From Deltaproteobacteria bacterium (GTDB lineage: Bacteria; Desulfobacterota; DSM-4660; Desulfatiglandales; Desulfatiglandaceae), in assembly GCA_019307815.1 (NCBI GenBank), contig JAFDIV010000007.1:1-64000 (forward strand): 64,000 nucleotides of DNA. Reading direction: 5' to 3'. The notes under the pieces were generated by a model. The model was not told the DNA's origin. It did no database searches and saw only the letters and a list, made by a program, of their open reading frames with translations. The first letter of the stretch is position 1. Each line of letters starts with the position of its first letter. A program made the translations under genes and the position numbers. Below are positions 18,072 through 25,205 of the stretch, one piece after another.

Positions 18072-18791
18072 ATGGCTAAGTTTGTCTTGATGTTTAACAA
18101 ACAGGTCATAAAAGAGTATCCTTTTCAAAAGGAAAGCATCACTATCGGCCGGAAGCCGGAAAACGATATCACTATCGACAATCTGGCCGTGTCAGGATAT
18201 CATGCAAGGGTGGATAAAACAGGATCCGAATACATCCTCACTGACCTCCAAAGTACGAACGGCACCTTTGTAAACGATAAGAAGATTGTATCCCACAAGC
18301 TTAGCCACGGTGACAATATCATTATCGGCAAGCACACCCTCCTCTTCTTGGCTCCAGAGATCAATGAAAAGGCCAGTGCCAGCCAGGATGCTACGTTGGA
18401 TCTCAACAAGACTATGATGCTTGACACAGCTCGGCAACGGGAATTGCTCTCCAAGCAACAGGTTCTTGCCCCTACACCCAAAAAGCCCAAAAAAATTGGT
18501 GTGCTCAGCTTCCTTGATGGATCAAAGCTGGGAGAAGTGGAGCTTAGAAAAAAGTTGACCCGAATCGGAAAGGCCAGTACCTCTGAGGTCAGGCTTTCGG
18601 GTCTCTTTATGGGAGCCACTGCGGCGACCATCAGCAGGCGTCCCTCGGGCTATACCATCACATTTACTGGGGGAATGACAAAGTTAAAGGTCAATGGAGA
18701 AGTAGTAAAAGGGAGTCTTCCACTAAAAGATTTTGACACCATAGAATTGGGGTCTTATAAATTTCAGTTCTATCAGAAGGAGGTGGAGTAA
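18072..18791 (+). CDS. Double FHA-domain phosphothreonine-binding protein
   Basis: A 239-residue protein with a clear N-terminal FHA domain: ITIGRKPENDI, SGYHARV and LQSTNGTFVND (residues about 22-85) supply the arginine, serine/histidine and asparagine that bind phosphothreonine. A linker with several threonines near residues 100-122 (DATLDLNKTMM) could be a phosphorylation site. The C-terminal third (about 145-237) looks like a second, diverged FHA fold (TRIGKASTSEVRL, ATISRRPSGY). Third gene in the kinase-phosphatase set, 45 bp after the phosphatase, so likely the reader of kinase output. Confidence 0.9.
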   Translation: MAKFVLMFNKQVIKEYPFQKESITIGRKPENDITIDNLAVSGYHARVDKTGSEYILTDLQSTNGTFVNDKKIVSHKLSHGDNIIIGKHTLLFLAPEINEKASASQDATLDLNKTMMLDTARQRELLSKQQVLAPTPKKPKKIGVLSFLDGSKLGEVELRKKLTRIGKASTSEVRLSGLFMGATAATISRRPSGYTITFTGGMTKLKVNGEVVKGSLPLKDFDTIELGSYKFQFYQKEVE

Positions 18792-18848
18792 GCTTTATAG
18801 AATTATTTGGAGCACATTGGAAAATCGTGAGTAGTTCATAACTCGCTC

Positions 18849-19076
18849 CTATCCTTTTCGGTATTTTTTCTTTATCTTATCTAACCCCTCTTCAATTTCC
18901 TGTTTTGTAAATCTCTTCTGGCAATTTGTGCACAGATAAATCTCTTCCACAAGTTTGTCATAAATCAGATCATCAGAAAAATTTACCTTATGAAACCTTA
19001 GAGAAAAATTGTAAACGCGCTCGAAATCCCTGTTAGAGCATTCGTCACACTCAAAAAACTCCACAATCTCTTCCAT
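18849..19076 (-). CDS. Small zinc-ribbon protein, unknown function
   Basis: A 75-residue protein; the ATG at 19076 is preferred because GGGAGGA lies eight bases upstream, while a frame-compatible ATG at 19100 has none. Two CxxC pairs (CDEC near residue 10, CTNC near 50) frame the molecule and probably bind one zinc. The C-terminus is a charged helix (EEGLDKIKKKYRKG). It is convergent with the FHA gene and followed upstream by tRNA-Thr on the same strand. I do not recognise a specific family. Confidence 0.7.
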   Translation of the reverse strand: MEEIVEFFECDECSNRDFERVYNFSLRFHKVNFSDDLIYDKLVEEIYLCTNCQKRFTKQEIEEGLDKIKKKYRKG

Positions 19077-19235
19077 GCCGCTGTCCTCCCGTCCCATCAT
19101 ATGGCCAACATTGATCGCGCATCCCCATGGATCTGTTGTGAAGCAATATCTTTGCTATTTATTCCAACCAAAAATTGCTCCATCTCCGACCTGCCGAACC
19201 CATACTGGAATGTGCCAGAGGGGAAGAAAAAATGA

Positions 19236-19308
19236 AGCCACCGTGCGGGATCGAACCGCAGACATCCTCATTACGAGTGAGGTGCTCTACCAGCTGAGCT
19301 ACGGTGGC
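19236..19308 (-). tRNA. tRNA-Thr(CGT)
   Basis: Read on the minus strand, the acceptor stem pairs GCCACCG (19308-19302) with CGGTGGC (19243-19237). The D-arm contains AGCTGGTAGA. The anticodon stem CCTCA/TGAGG encloses loop CTCGTAA with anticodon CGT, which reads ACG threonine codons. The T-arm contains GGTTCGATCC. The CCA end is not encoded. A T-rich stretch follows. Confidence 0.95.
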
Positions 19309-19326
19309 TCAATGATGTTGGTAATT

Positions 19327-19355
19327 ACTATATAGTCTTTCAGCACTCATGTCCA
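19327..19355 (-). promoter_or_regulatory. Sigma-70 promoter for tRNA-Thr
   Basis: On the minus strand TGGACA (19355-19350) and TATAGT (19332-19327) are separated by 17 bp, each differing from consensus by one base. The start site would fall some 10 bases upstream of the mature tRNA 5' end. Confidence 0.65.
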
Positions 19356-19387
19356 TGATTTTTTGGATGCAATTTTCTCTCAAAACC

Positions 19388-19428
19388 ATTAGGTTAATAC
19401 GCATCCATAACTCAAAGATTTCCGGATA
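19388..19428 (+). repeat. Interspersed ATCCATAA...TTTCCGGAT repeat, copy A
   Basis: The segment ATTAGGTTAATACGCATCC followed by ATAACTCAAAGATTTCCGG recurs with few changes at 26511-26550 and, for its second half, at 27899-27930. It ends with ATCC/GGAT complementarity and sits directly in front of the pyrF ribosome site. Confidence 0.5.
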
Positions 19429-19447
19429 GAAAGGAGGAATGGGGGCC

Positions 19448-20185
19448 GTGAAAAAAGACCCAAAGGATTATATCATTTTCCCTCTGGATCTGCCCGATTA
19501 TGATGCCGCAATGCCTTACGTGGAGAAGCTGGCATCCCATGTGGGGCTTTTTAAAGTGGGGCTGGAATTGTTCATTAGTGAAGGGCCTCCCATTATAAAG
19601 GCCATTCAAGATACTGGGCCTGCGGAAATATTCCTCGACCTGAAACTTCACGACATACCGGCCACAGTCCAAAAGGCGTTTTCTGCTGCCTCACGCCATG
19701 GTGTCCGGTTTGTGACAGTCCACTGCGATGCTGGAGAGGAGGCCTTAAGGGCTGCTGCCAAGGCAGGGCAAGGAAAAACCCAAATCCTAGCTGTGACGGT
19801 CTTGACAAGCCTGGACACCGGGGCATTGAAAAACTTGGGCTATGAAAAAAATTATACTGAAGATATCTCACGCCTCGTGCTGCTCAGGGCAAAGATGGCC
19901 AAAAGGGCTGGCTGCCATGGTATGGTATGCTCAGGCCGTGAGCTTGCCAAGATAAGAGGAGCCTTGGGCCGCGATGTTGTATTGGTCGCCCCTGGAATCC
20001 GGCCTTCTTGGTCCATCGTGGATGCCGATGACCAAAAACGAATAGTCACGCCTGAGAACGCCATAAAAGCGGGGGCCGACTACCTAGTGATTGGCAGGCC
20101 CATCCGAAATGCCCCTGACCCGGCGGATGCCGCCAAAAAAGTGGCAGAAGAAATCGAAAAAGCTATTACTCATGCACAGAAGTAA
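19448..20185 (+). CDS. pyrF: Orotidine 5'-phosphate decarboxylase
   Basis: Decarboxylates OMP to UMP, the last step of de novo UMP synthesis. About 245 residues. The catalytic array D-x-K-x-x-D is present in DLKLHDIPATV (residues 64, 66 and 69 when counted from the GTG), and the phosphate-binding loop near the end reads GADYLVIGRPI. Two starts are possible: ATG at 19439 lies only one base after AGGAGG, while GTG at 19448 is ten bases after it, so I prefer GTG. Its end overlaps the convergent thioesterase gene by 20 bp. No other pyr gene is nearby. Confidence 0.95.
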   Translation: MKKDPKDYIIFPLDLPDYDAAMPYVEKLASHVGLFKVGLELFISEGPPIIKAIQDTGPAEIFLDLKLHDIPATVQKAFSAASRHGVRFVTVHCDAGEEALRAAAKAGQGKTQILAVTVLTSLDTGALKNLGYEKNYTEDISRLVLLRAKMAKRAGCHGMVCSGRELAKIRGALGRDVVLVAPGIRPSWSIVDADDQKRIVTPENAIKAGADYLVIGRPIRNAPDPADAAKKVAEEIEKAITHAQK

Positions 20186-20627
20186 TGCCTTCCAGCTTTT
20201 GTTTAGGCACGGCCATTAGGGTCACAAGGGCCTTGGCAACCGGTCTTGCCCGGCTCCCAGAAAAATCAACGACTTCAGATTCGGCAACGATGATCTGCCC
20301 CCCCTCTCTAATGACGCGAGCTTCACATATAAGCTGCTCGCCAAAGGCAGGCCTCAAGAAGTTGATCTTGAACTCTATGGTGAGGATCTGAAAGCCCTCT
20401 TCCACTGTGGTGAAGGCGGCATAGCCAGCAGTATGATCAGCCATGGTGGCCATTACCCCAGCATGGATGAATCCATCCTGCTGGCAGTGTTGCTGGCCAA
20501 TGTTGACCTTGGAGCGAAAATAGCCACGCCTAATCTCTTCTGCTTCAAAGCCACAATGCTTTATAAAACCCCGCCTGAAATCACTGGCCAAATAATCCGC
20601 TCTTGGTTTTGAAATACCATCAACCAT
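20166..20627 (-). CDS. Hotdog-fold thioesterase (PaaI family)
   Basis: A 153-residue single-domain hotdog protein that should hydrolyse a small or aromatic acyl-CoA. The helix motif HAGVMATMADHTAGYAA (about residues 55-71) is the PaaI/YbgC-like HGG-type signature, with the aspartate positioned as the catalytic acid. The following strands LTIEFKINFLRPAFG and VAKALVTLMAVP are typical. It may cleave misloaded CoA esters from the acyl-CoA pathways encoded here, but the sequence gives no substrate. It overlaps the end of pyrF on the other strand. Confidence 0.85.
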   Translation of the reverse strand: MVDGISKPRADYLASDFRRGFIKHCGFEAEEIRRGYFRSKVNIGQQHCQQDGFIHAGVMATMADHTAGYAAFTTVEEGFQILTIEFKINFLRPAFGEQLICEARVIREGGQIIVAESEVVDFSGSRARPVAKALVTLMAVPKQKLEGITSVHE

Positions 20628-20801
20628 TGTTTACCCCAACCTTCCAAGTAGAACAGTTCTGTTGGGAATATCCCATTTTCCTACTATGAAAGAAAAACCG
20701 ATTCTGGGCAAGGGTAATTTAGTATGGGATCATCTAATGTTTGACAAAGAAAAAGGGGTAGCCGAAAATAAAGAATAAAAAAACACCCATGGGGGCATAC
20801 C

Positions 20802-21545
20802 TTGTCTAAAAGGAGGCAATACAAGGTTCAAGATCTGGTCCGGTTAATGAAATATGCACTTGCTCATAGCCCCGATGAATTCGGACTGGTACCTGATAAA
20901 CAGGGCTTTGTATGGTTAAAGGAGCTTTTACAGGCCTTCCATGAGGAACCAGGATGGAGCTATGTCAGAGAGGCGCACATAAACGAGGCCCTATTGAAAA
21001 GTGATCGAAATCTTTTTCAGATGGAAGGTAAACGGATAAGGGCCACAAAGAGAAGCTGGCAGTGCGTCCTTGAACCACTGCCCTCCGTACCTGAAAAGAT
21101 CTTATACACGCCCGTAAGAAAAAGAGCGCATCACCATGCCTTTGACAAGGGGCTGAGGGCATCGGCTGATAGGTGGATAGTTCTCAGTGTTGACCGGGAG
21201 ATGGCCTATAGAATAGGGAAAAGGAAAGACGCTCAGCCTGTAATACTCGAAATCCTGGCACGGACAGCTCAAAGGTATGGTGTTCGGTTTTATCAATTCG
21301 GATCCCTTTTTCTTGCAAAAGAAATTGCAGCAGAATATATTGGTGGCCCTATTCCTTCTAAAGAAAGGCCCAGGCAACTCTCTGGAACTTCTGACATTAA
21401 GGAAAAACATGCCCCTGATTTTGGCGCAGGGAGCTTTGCCTTGGATGTCGACAGAGACCCGGACCCCATGAGACGGTCTAAAGGAAGGAAACCAAAAGGA
21501 TGGAAAGAAAAGGCGCGTAGGTTAAGAAGAAAGAGGGGAAGATAA
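20802..21545 (+). CDS. KptA/Tpt1-like protein with degenerate active site
   Basis: A 247-residue protein whose fold-level pattern matches RNA 2'-phosphotransferase (NAD+-dependent removal of a 2'-phosphate from RNA): a winged-helix start (LVRLMKYALAHSPDEFGLV), then IRAT, LYTP, and the ART-like part VLSVDREMAYRIGKR with PVILEI and VRFYQFG. Key family residues look altered: the Arg-His pair reads Ala-His, the RF arginine is replaced (NLF), and the QGHS and YHGT motifs read KRSW and YTPV. The arginine-rich C-terminal 40 residues are extra and could bind nucleic acid. TTG start with a weak G-rich site. The stop is 14 bp from pncB, implying one operon. It may be catalytically dead or changed in activity. 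Confidence 0.7.
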   Translation: MSKRRQYKVQDLVRLMKYALAHSPDEFGLVPDKQGFVWLKELLQAFHEEPGWSYVREAHINEALLKSDRNLFQMEGKRIRATKRSWQCVLEPLPSVPEKILYTPVRKRAHHHAFDKGLRASADRWIVLSVDREMAYRIGKRKDAQPVILEILARTAQRYGVRFYQFGSLFLAKEIAAEYIGGPIPSKERPRQLSGTSDIKEKHAPDFGAGSFALDVDRDPDPMRRSKGRKPKGWKEKARRLRRKRGR

Positions 21546-21559
21546 AAGGAGGAAGGTGA

Positions 21560-23020
21560 ATGTGGACAAAATGGTCTCTCCTTACTGATCTTTATCAATT
21601 GACCATGGTTGGAGGATACGTAAAAGAAGGGAAGGCCGACCAATGGGCCAACTTCGACTATTTCTTTCGAAAGGTTCCGGACAACGGGGGCTACTGTGTT
21701 TTGGCAGGGCTTGAGGATGTTATCCGTTATGTCAAGACACTTCGGTTTACCCAAAGGGATCTTTCCTATTTGGAGAAATTGGGGCTTTTCTCCCCGGAGT
21801 TTCTACGTTATCTAAAAAATTTCAAATTCACCGGGCATCTTTGGGCAATCCCTGAGGGTACTTTAGTTTTCCCTAACGAGCCGTTGATAAGGGTTACGGC
21901 CCCTTTGCCCGAGGCCCAGCTTATTGAGACTACCCTTCTCAATATCATGAATTTCCAAACCCTCATCGCCACCAAAGCCTCACGCATTCATTACGCCGCC
22001 CAAGGCGACCCAGTGGTGGACTTTGGCTTGAGAAGGGCCCATGGGCCAGATGGAGCCCTTATGGCCTCTCGCGCCGCTTACATTGGTGGAATCGAAGGCA
22101 CATCTAATGTGCTCGCTGGACAGATCTATGGTATACCCGTCCGGGGCACCCATGCCCATTCCTGGGTGGAAAGTTTTCCAAGCGAGCTTGAGGCCTTTCG
22201 TGCCTATGCAAGGGTATACCCTAATTCATGCGTATTATTGGTAGATACTTATGATACCCTAACAAGTGGTGTTCCCAATGCCATAAAGGTGGGAAAAGAG
22301 TTGAGAGAAAAGGGCTATGAGTTAAAGGGTATTCGATTAGATAGTGGCGACTTGGCGTACCTTAGCAAGGAGGCGCGAAAGATGTTGGATGAGGCTGGTT
22401 TCGAGGATACAGTGATCGTGGCCTCCAGTGACTTAGACGAATGGATCATTGAAAGCCTTAAACGCCAAGGGGCCCGAATCGATCTATGGGGTATAGGAAC
22501 ACGTCTCGTTACCTCCTTTTCGAGCCCTGCATTAGGCGGTGTCTATAAACTCACGGCCTTGGACGAAAATGGCAAGCATATGGTCCCAAAAATAAAGAGA
22601 TCAGATAATCCTGAAAAGATCACCAATCCGGGCCTCAAGAAATTGGTCAGGATGTATGATAAGCGTGGGCAAATGCGGGGTGACGTCCTTTTCTTGGACG
22701 AAGAGCCCCTTCCCTCCGGCCGTTCTTTCAGGGCGTATCATCCTATGTTTTCACATGTCTTTAAGAAATATCCACGCCATTTCGCTATGAAAGAACTGCT
22801 TGTGCCCATATTTCAAGATGGTGAGTTGGTTTACGAAACCCCATCCATTCACGAAATCAGAGAGCACACCCTTACCAGCCTTGAGCAGTTGGATGCAGCT
22901 TACAAACGGTTTCACAATCCCCACACTTACCACGTAAGCCTCAGCTCCAGACTCTTTAAGATCAAGCAGCGTCTCCTTAAAGAAGCTGCCAAGGCCGTTG
23001 GAAGTGTTTCTAATTCATAA
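21560..23020 (+). CDS. pncB: Nicotinate phosphoribosyltransferase
   Basis: A 486-residue enzyme that makes nicotinate mononucleotide from nicotinic acid and PRPP, feeding NAD salvage. Typical motifs: N-terminal LLTDLYQLTMVGGY, then FGLRRAHGPDG (about residue 155), GTHAHSWV, and VDTYDTLTSGVPNAI in the phosphoribosyl site, followed by GIRLDSGDL and GIGTRLVTS. The length matches the long bacterial class. AAGGAGG precedes the ATG. It follows the KptA-like gene by 14 bp; genuine KptA releases nicotinamide from NAD+, so the pair suggests an NAD-linked context. No nicotinamidase gene is seen nearby. Its 3' end overlaps mtaB by 6 bp on the other strand. Confidence 0.94.
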   Translation: MWTKWSLLTDLYQLTMVGGYVKEGKADQWANFDYFFRKVPDNGGYCVLAGLEDVIRYVKTLRFTQRDLSYLEKLGLFSPEFLRYLKNFKFTGHLWAIPEGTLVFPNEPLIRVTAPLPEAQLIETTLLNIMNFQTLIATKASRIHYAAQGDPVVDFGLRRAHGPDGALMASRAAYIGGIEGTSNVLAGQIYGIPVRGTHAHSWVESFPSELEAFRAYARVYPNSCVLLVDTYDTLTSGVPNAIKVGKELREKGYELKGIRLDSGDLAYLSKEARKMLDEAGFEDTVIVASSDLDEWIIESLKRQGARIDLWGIGTRLVTSFSSPALGGVYKLTALDENGKHMVPKIKRSDNPEKITNPGLKKLVRMYDKRGQMRGDVLFLDEEPLPSGRSFRAYHPMFSHVFKKYPRHFAMKELLVPIFQDGELVYETPSIHEIREHTLTSLEQLDAAYKRFHNPHTYHVSLSSRLFKIKQRLLKEAAKAVGSVSNS

Positions 23021-24370
23021 AGACATCTCGGCCTTTGTTGATGTATCTTGGTCTGATATGGCGACAGGACTTACGAGGTGATGTTGCGCAAGGGTCAAGG
23101 TGATAAGATCCCCCTCTTGACAATGGGTAGCTGAAAACTGGACCCGCAGATAGTTATCCGTCAAGCCCTGCATTAAGCCCGCATTCCTAGAACTCCATCC
23201 TTCCACTAGGATTTCGAACTCCTTCCCGAGGCAGGATTTCATAAAATCTTCCCTTTTTTTCTGTCCCAGTCTCCTGAGAGCCGATCCCCTTTGTTTTGCA
23301 ACATGAGGAGGAACCTGCCCTGGGAAGAAAGCTGCAGGGGTTCCCTGGCGGGGAGAAAAAGGAAATACATGAAGGTATGATATGGGAATATTCGACACAA
23401 AATCATAGGTATGCCTAAAGGCCATATCAGTCTCGCCTGGGAAGCCAATCATCACGTCAGCGCCTATAGCGGCCAAGGGAATTCGGGTCCGGATCATACG
23501 AATTAGTGCTTCATAATCCTGTGGCGTATAGTTTCTATTCATTTTCTCCAAGATACCACGGTCTCCACTTTGCAGTGGTATATGAAAATGCCGGCAAAGC
23601 CATGATTCCGAGCCCACAAGATCAATCAGTTCTTCGGTCACTTCTCCTGGTTCCACAGAGCTAAGACGAATACGAAGGGGGAAACGTCTTTCTCCTATCC
23701 TATGGAGCAAGCCTACCAAACTGATAGGGGCCTGGAGATCGACTCCATACTTTCCCAAGTGGATTCCTGTCAGAACTACCTCCCTGAACCCTTCGGCTGC
23801 CAGTGCTTCCAGCATAGAGATGACATGAGCCGGCTCTAAACTTCGATAAGGCCCTCTCCCTTTTGGAACAATACAGTAACTACAAAAGGCCTCGCACCCG
23901 TCCTGTATCTTCAGGTAAGCCCTGGTCCTTCCCATGAATCGTCTCACCAGGAGGGGCTCCAAGGCTCCTCTCTTGTCAAAGGGAGAAACCAAACACACAG
24001 ATTTCTCTGTGAACCTCCCTTCCCGGATCAGCGATGGTATGAGGTGCTTCCAGGTATTCCCAACTACTCCGCCAACGCCTGGAATATCCCTGAGTTCTTG
24101 AGGGTAAACCTGTGCATAGCAGCCGGTGACCACGACCATGGCATTGGGGTTCTCTCTAATCATCTTTCGTATGGCCTGCCGTGACTGGTGGGCTGCCTTT
24201 TGTGTCACGATGCACGTGTTCACAATGGCAAGGGTGCAGGGCGCATCTAGTGAAGTGGGTTTCCATCCCATGTCTTCAAGGCTGGATGCGATATAGGCCG
24301 ATTCCCACTGGTTGACCTTGCAGCCCAGTGTAAATATCTTAAATGTTTTTTTCTCTTTTTTATAGCGCAT
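23015..24370 (-). CDS. mtaB: tRNA t6A37 methylthiotransferase MtaB
   Basis: A 451-residue radical SAM methylthiotransferase that converts t6A37 to ms2t6A37 in ANN-decoding tRNAs. The N-terminal UPF0004 domain has LGCKVNQWES (cluster cysteine 1), followed by NTCIVTQKA and VTGCYAQV supplying the other cysteines. The radical SAM motif is DGCEAFCSYC near residue 153, with VLTGIHLGKYG and IGFPGETD downstream and a TRAM-like C-terminus. The CKVNQ pattern favours MtaB over MiaB or RimO. The start codon lies inside the edge of a repeat-rich spacer and lacks a clear ribosome site. Confidence 0.92.
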   Translation of the reverse strand: MRYKKEKKTFKIFTLGCKVNQWESAYIASSLEDMGWKPTSLDAPCTLAIVNTCIVTQKAAHQSRQAIRKMIRENPNAMVVVTGCYAQVYPQELRDIPGVGGVVGNTWKHLIPSLIREGRFTEKSVCLVSPFDKRGALEPLLVRRFMGRTRAYLKIQDGCEAFCSYCIVPKGRGPYRSLEPAHVISMLEALAAEGFREVVLTGIHLGKYGVDLQAPISLVGLLHRIGERRFPLRIRLSSVEPGEVTEELIDLVGSESWLCRHFHIPLQSGDRGILEKMNRNYTPQDYEALIRMIRTRIPLAAIGADVMIGFPGETDMAFRHTYDFVSNIPISYLHVFPFSPRQGTPAAFFPGQVPPHVAKQRGSALRRLGQKKREDFMKSCLGKEFEILVEGWSSRNAGLMQGLTDNYLRVQFSATHCQEGDLITLTLAQHHLVSPVAISDQDTSTKAEMSL

Positions 24371-24378
24371 AGGTTTAG

Positions 24379-24460
24379 TGTCGAATAACGAATATCGAAC
24401 TGCAGAATCACGAGCTATTTACTTTGACATTCCAGATTCTTCATTCTACATCCCGCGGTT
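24379..24460. repeat. AT-rich palindromic intergenic repeat, copy 2
   Basis: Contains TCGAATAACGAATATCGAAC, CAGAATCACGA, CTATTTACTTTGACATTC and ends with CCGCGGTTC, matching the word order of the copies at 938-1024 and 24563-24640. Confidence 0.55.
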
Positions 24461-24562
24461 CTTAGGCCCGCTCCCTCCGGGGGAGGAGAAGAGCCCTTGT
24501 TCCGCACCTAAATTAGCTTCCCTCTCTGTTAAAAGGGGACCGAGGGGGATTTTGATTGGGGC
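24461..24562. repeat. GC-rich intergenic repeat piece between two palindromic copies
   Basis: Holds CTCCCTCCGGGGGAGGAG, a short inverted repeat, and TTAAAAGGGGACCGAGGGGG followed by ATTTTGAT. The word pattern AAATCCCCC...TCCCC (reverse strand) is common in dispersed repeats of anaerobic and other bacteria (general knowledge). Non-coding. Confidence 0.4.
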
Positions 24563-24640
24563 AAATATCGAATAATGAACCGCAGAATAATGAAGTATTT
24601 ACTTCTATCTTCGACATTCGTTATTCGATATTCTGCGGCT
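24563..24640. repeat. AT-rich palindromic intergenic repeat, copy 3
   Basis: The best-preserved copy: AATATCGAATAATGAACCGC at the left and ATTCGTTATTCGATATTC TGCGG at the right are near-perfect inverted repeats around AGTATTTACTTC. It would fold into a long hairpin. Confidence 0.6.
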
Positions 24641-24730
24641 CTTTACGTAAATGGAGTAAGCCTCTCTCGTGATTAGCAGGTAGGATTAGAAGGCTCTTTT
24701 TCCATTGAAATAAACAAAAAGACAAAGCCA

Positions 24731-25156
24731 TTAATACAGCAGGCTCCGGTCAAATCTCACGATCATGGCATGGGCAGGGCAGGCAACCACGCACATCTCA
24801 CAGGCGCTGCATTTCTCATGGTCAAATATCACTTCCATCTCAGGCCTTTGGATATATAATGCTCCTGTAGGACAGACCGCCGTGCATGCGCCACAGTGAA
24901 AACAAAGGTCTTCATCACGCTTAATATCTTGCGCAATGCTCTCCACCTTGACGCCAAGGCTCTTGAGGTAACGGACCCCCTTTTGAAAATTCTTTCGCCG
25001 CCCGCTCAGCTCTAAAACGACCAGCCCTTCTTTCCTGGGATATATGGTGGCCTTGAGGATATTGAAAGAGAGGTCGAATTTTCTCGCAAGGTTCGAGACT
25101 ACTGGCTCATTAACCACCTTTTTGGGGAACCTCAAGGAGAGTACTTTTGAATACAT
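24731..25156 (-). CDS. NIL-domain 2x[4Fe-4S] ferredoxin
   Basis: A 141-residue protein: an N-terminal NIL domain (about 1-75), then two four-cysteine clusters, CFHCGACTAVCP and CSACEMCVVACP (about 82-135). Proteins of this exact build are required, together with a DUF39/COG1900 protein, for homocysteine formation from aspartate semialdehyde and sulfide in some methanogens and sulfate reducers (established for those organisms). That partner is not in the window. It lies 49 bp downstream of an aminotransferase gene on the same strand, so co-transcription is likely. GAGGAG precedes the ATG. Confidence 0.88.
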   Translation of the reverse strand: MYSKVLSLRFPKKVVNEPVVSNLARKFDLSFNILKATIYPRKEGLVVLELSGRRKNFQKGVRYLKSLGVKVESIAQDIKRDEDLCFHCGACTAVCPTGALYIQRPEMEVIFDHEKCSACEMCVVACPAHAMIVRFDRSLLY

Positions 25157-25205
25157 TTCCCTTTTCTCCTCTCAGGGCCAAGGACCTCCCCCGGGCGGGC
25201 AGCCC

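Larger units (their letters stand above)
24371..24730. other. Repeat-filled spacer upstream of mtaB
   Basis: Between mtaB and the NIL-ferredoxin gene (both minus strand) the DNA consists mainly of repeats: two copies of the AT-rich palindromic repeat flank a GC-richer piece with GGGGGAGGAGAA and GGACCGAGGGGGATTT words. No credible gene is present. Confidence 0.6.
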
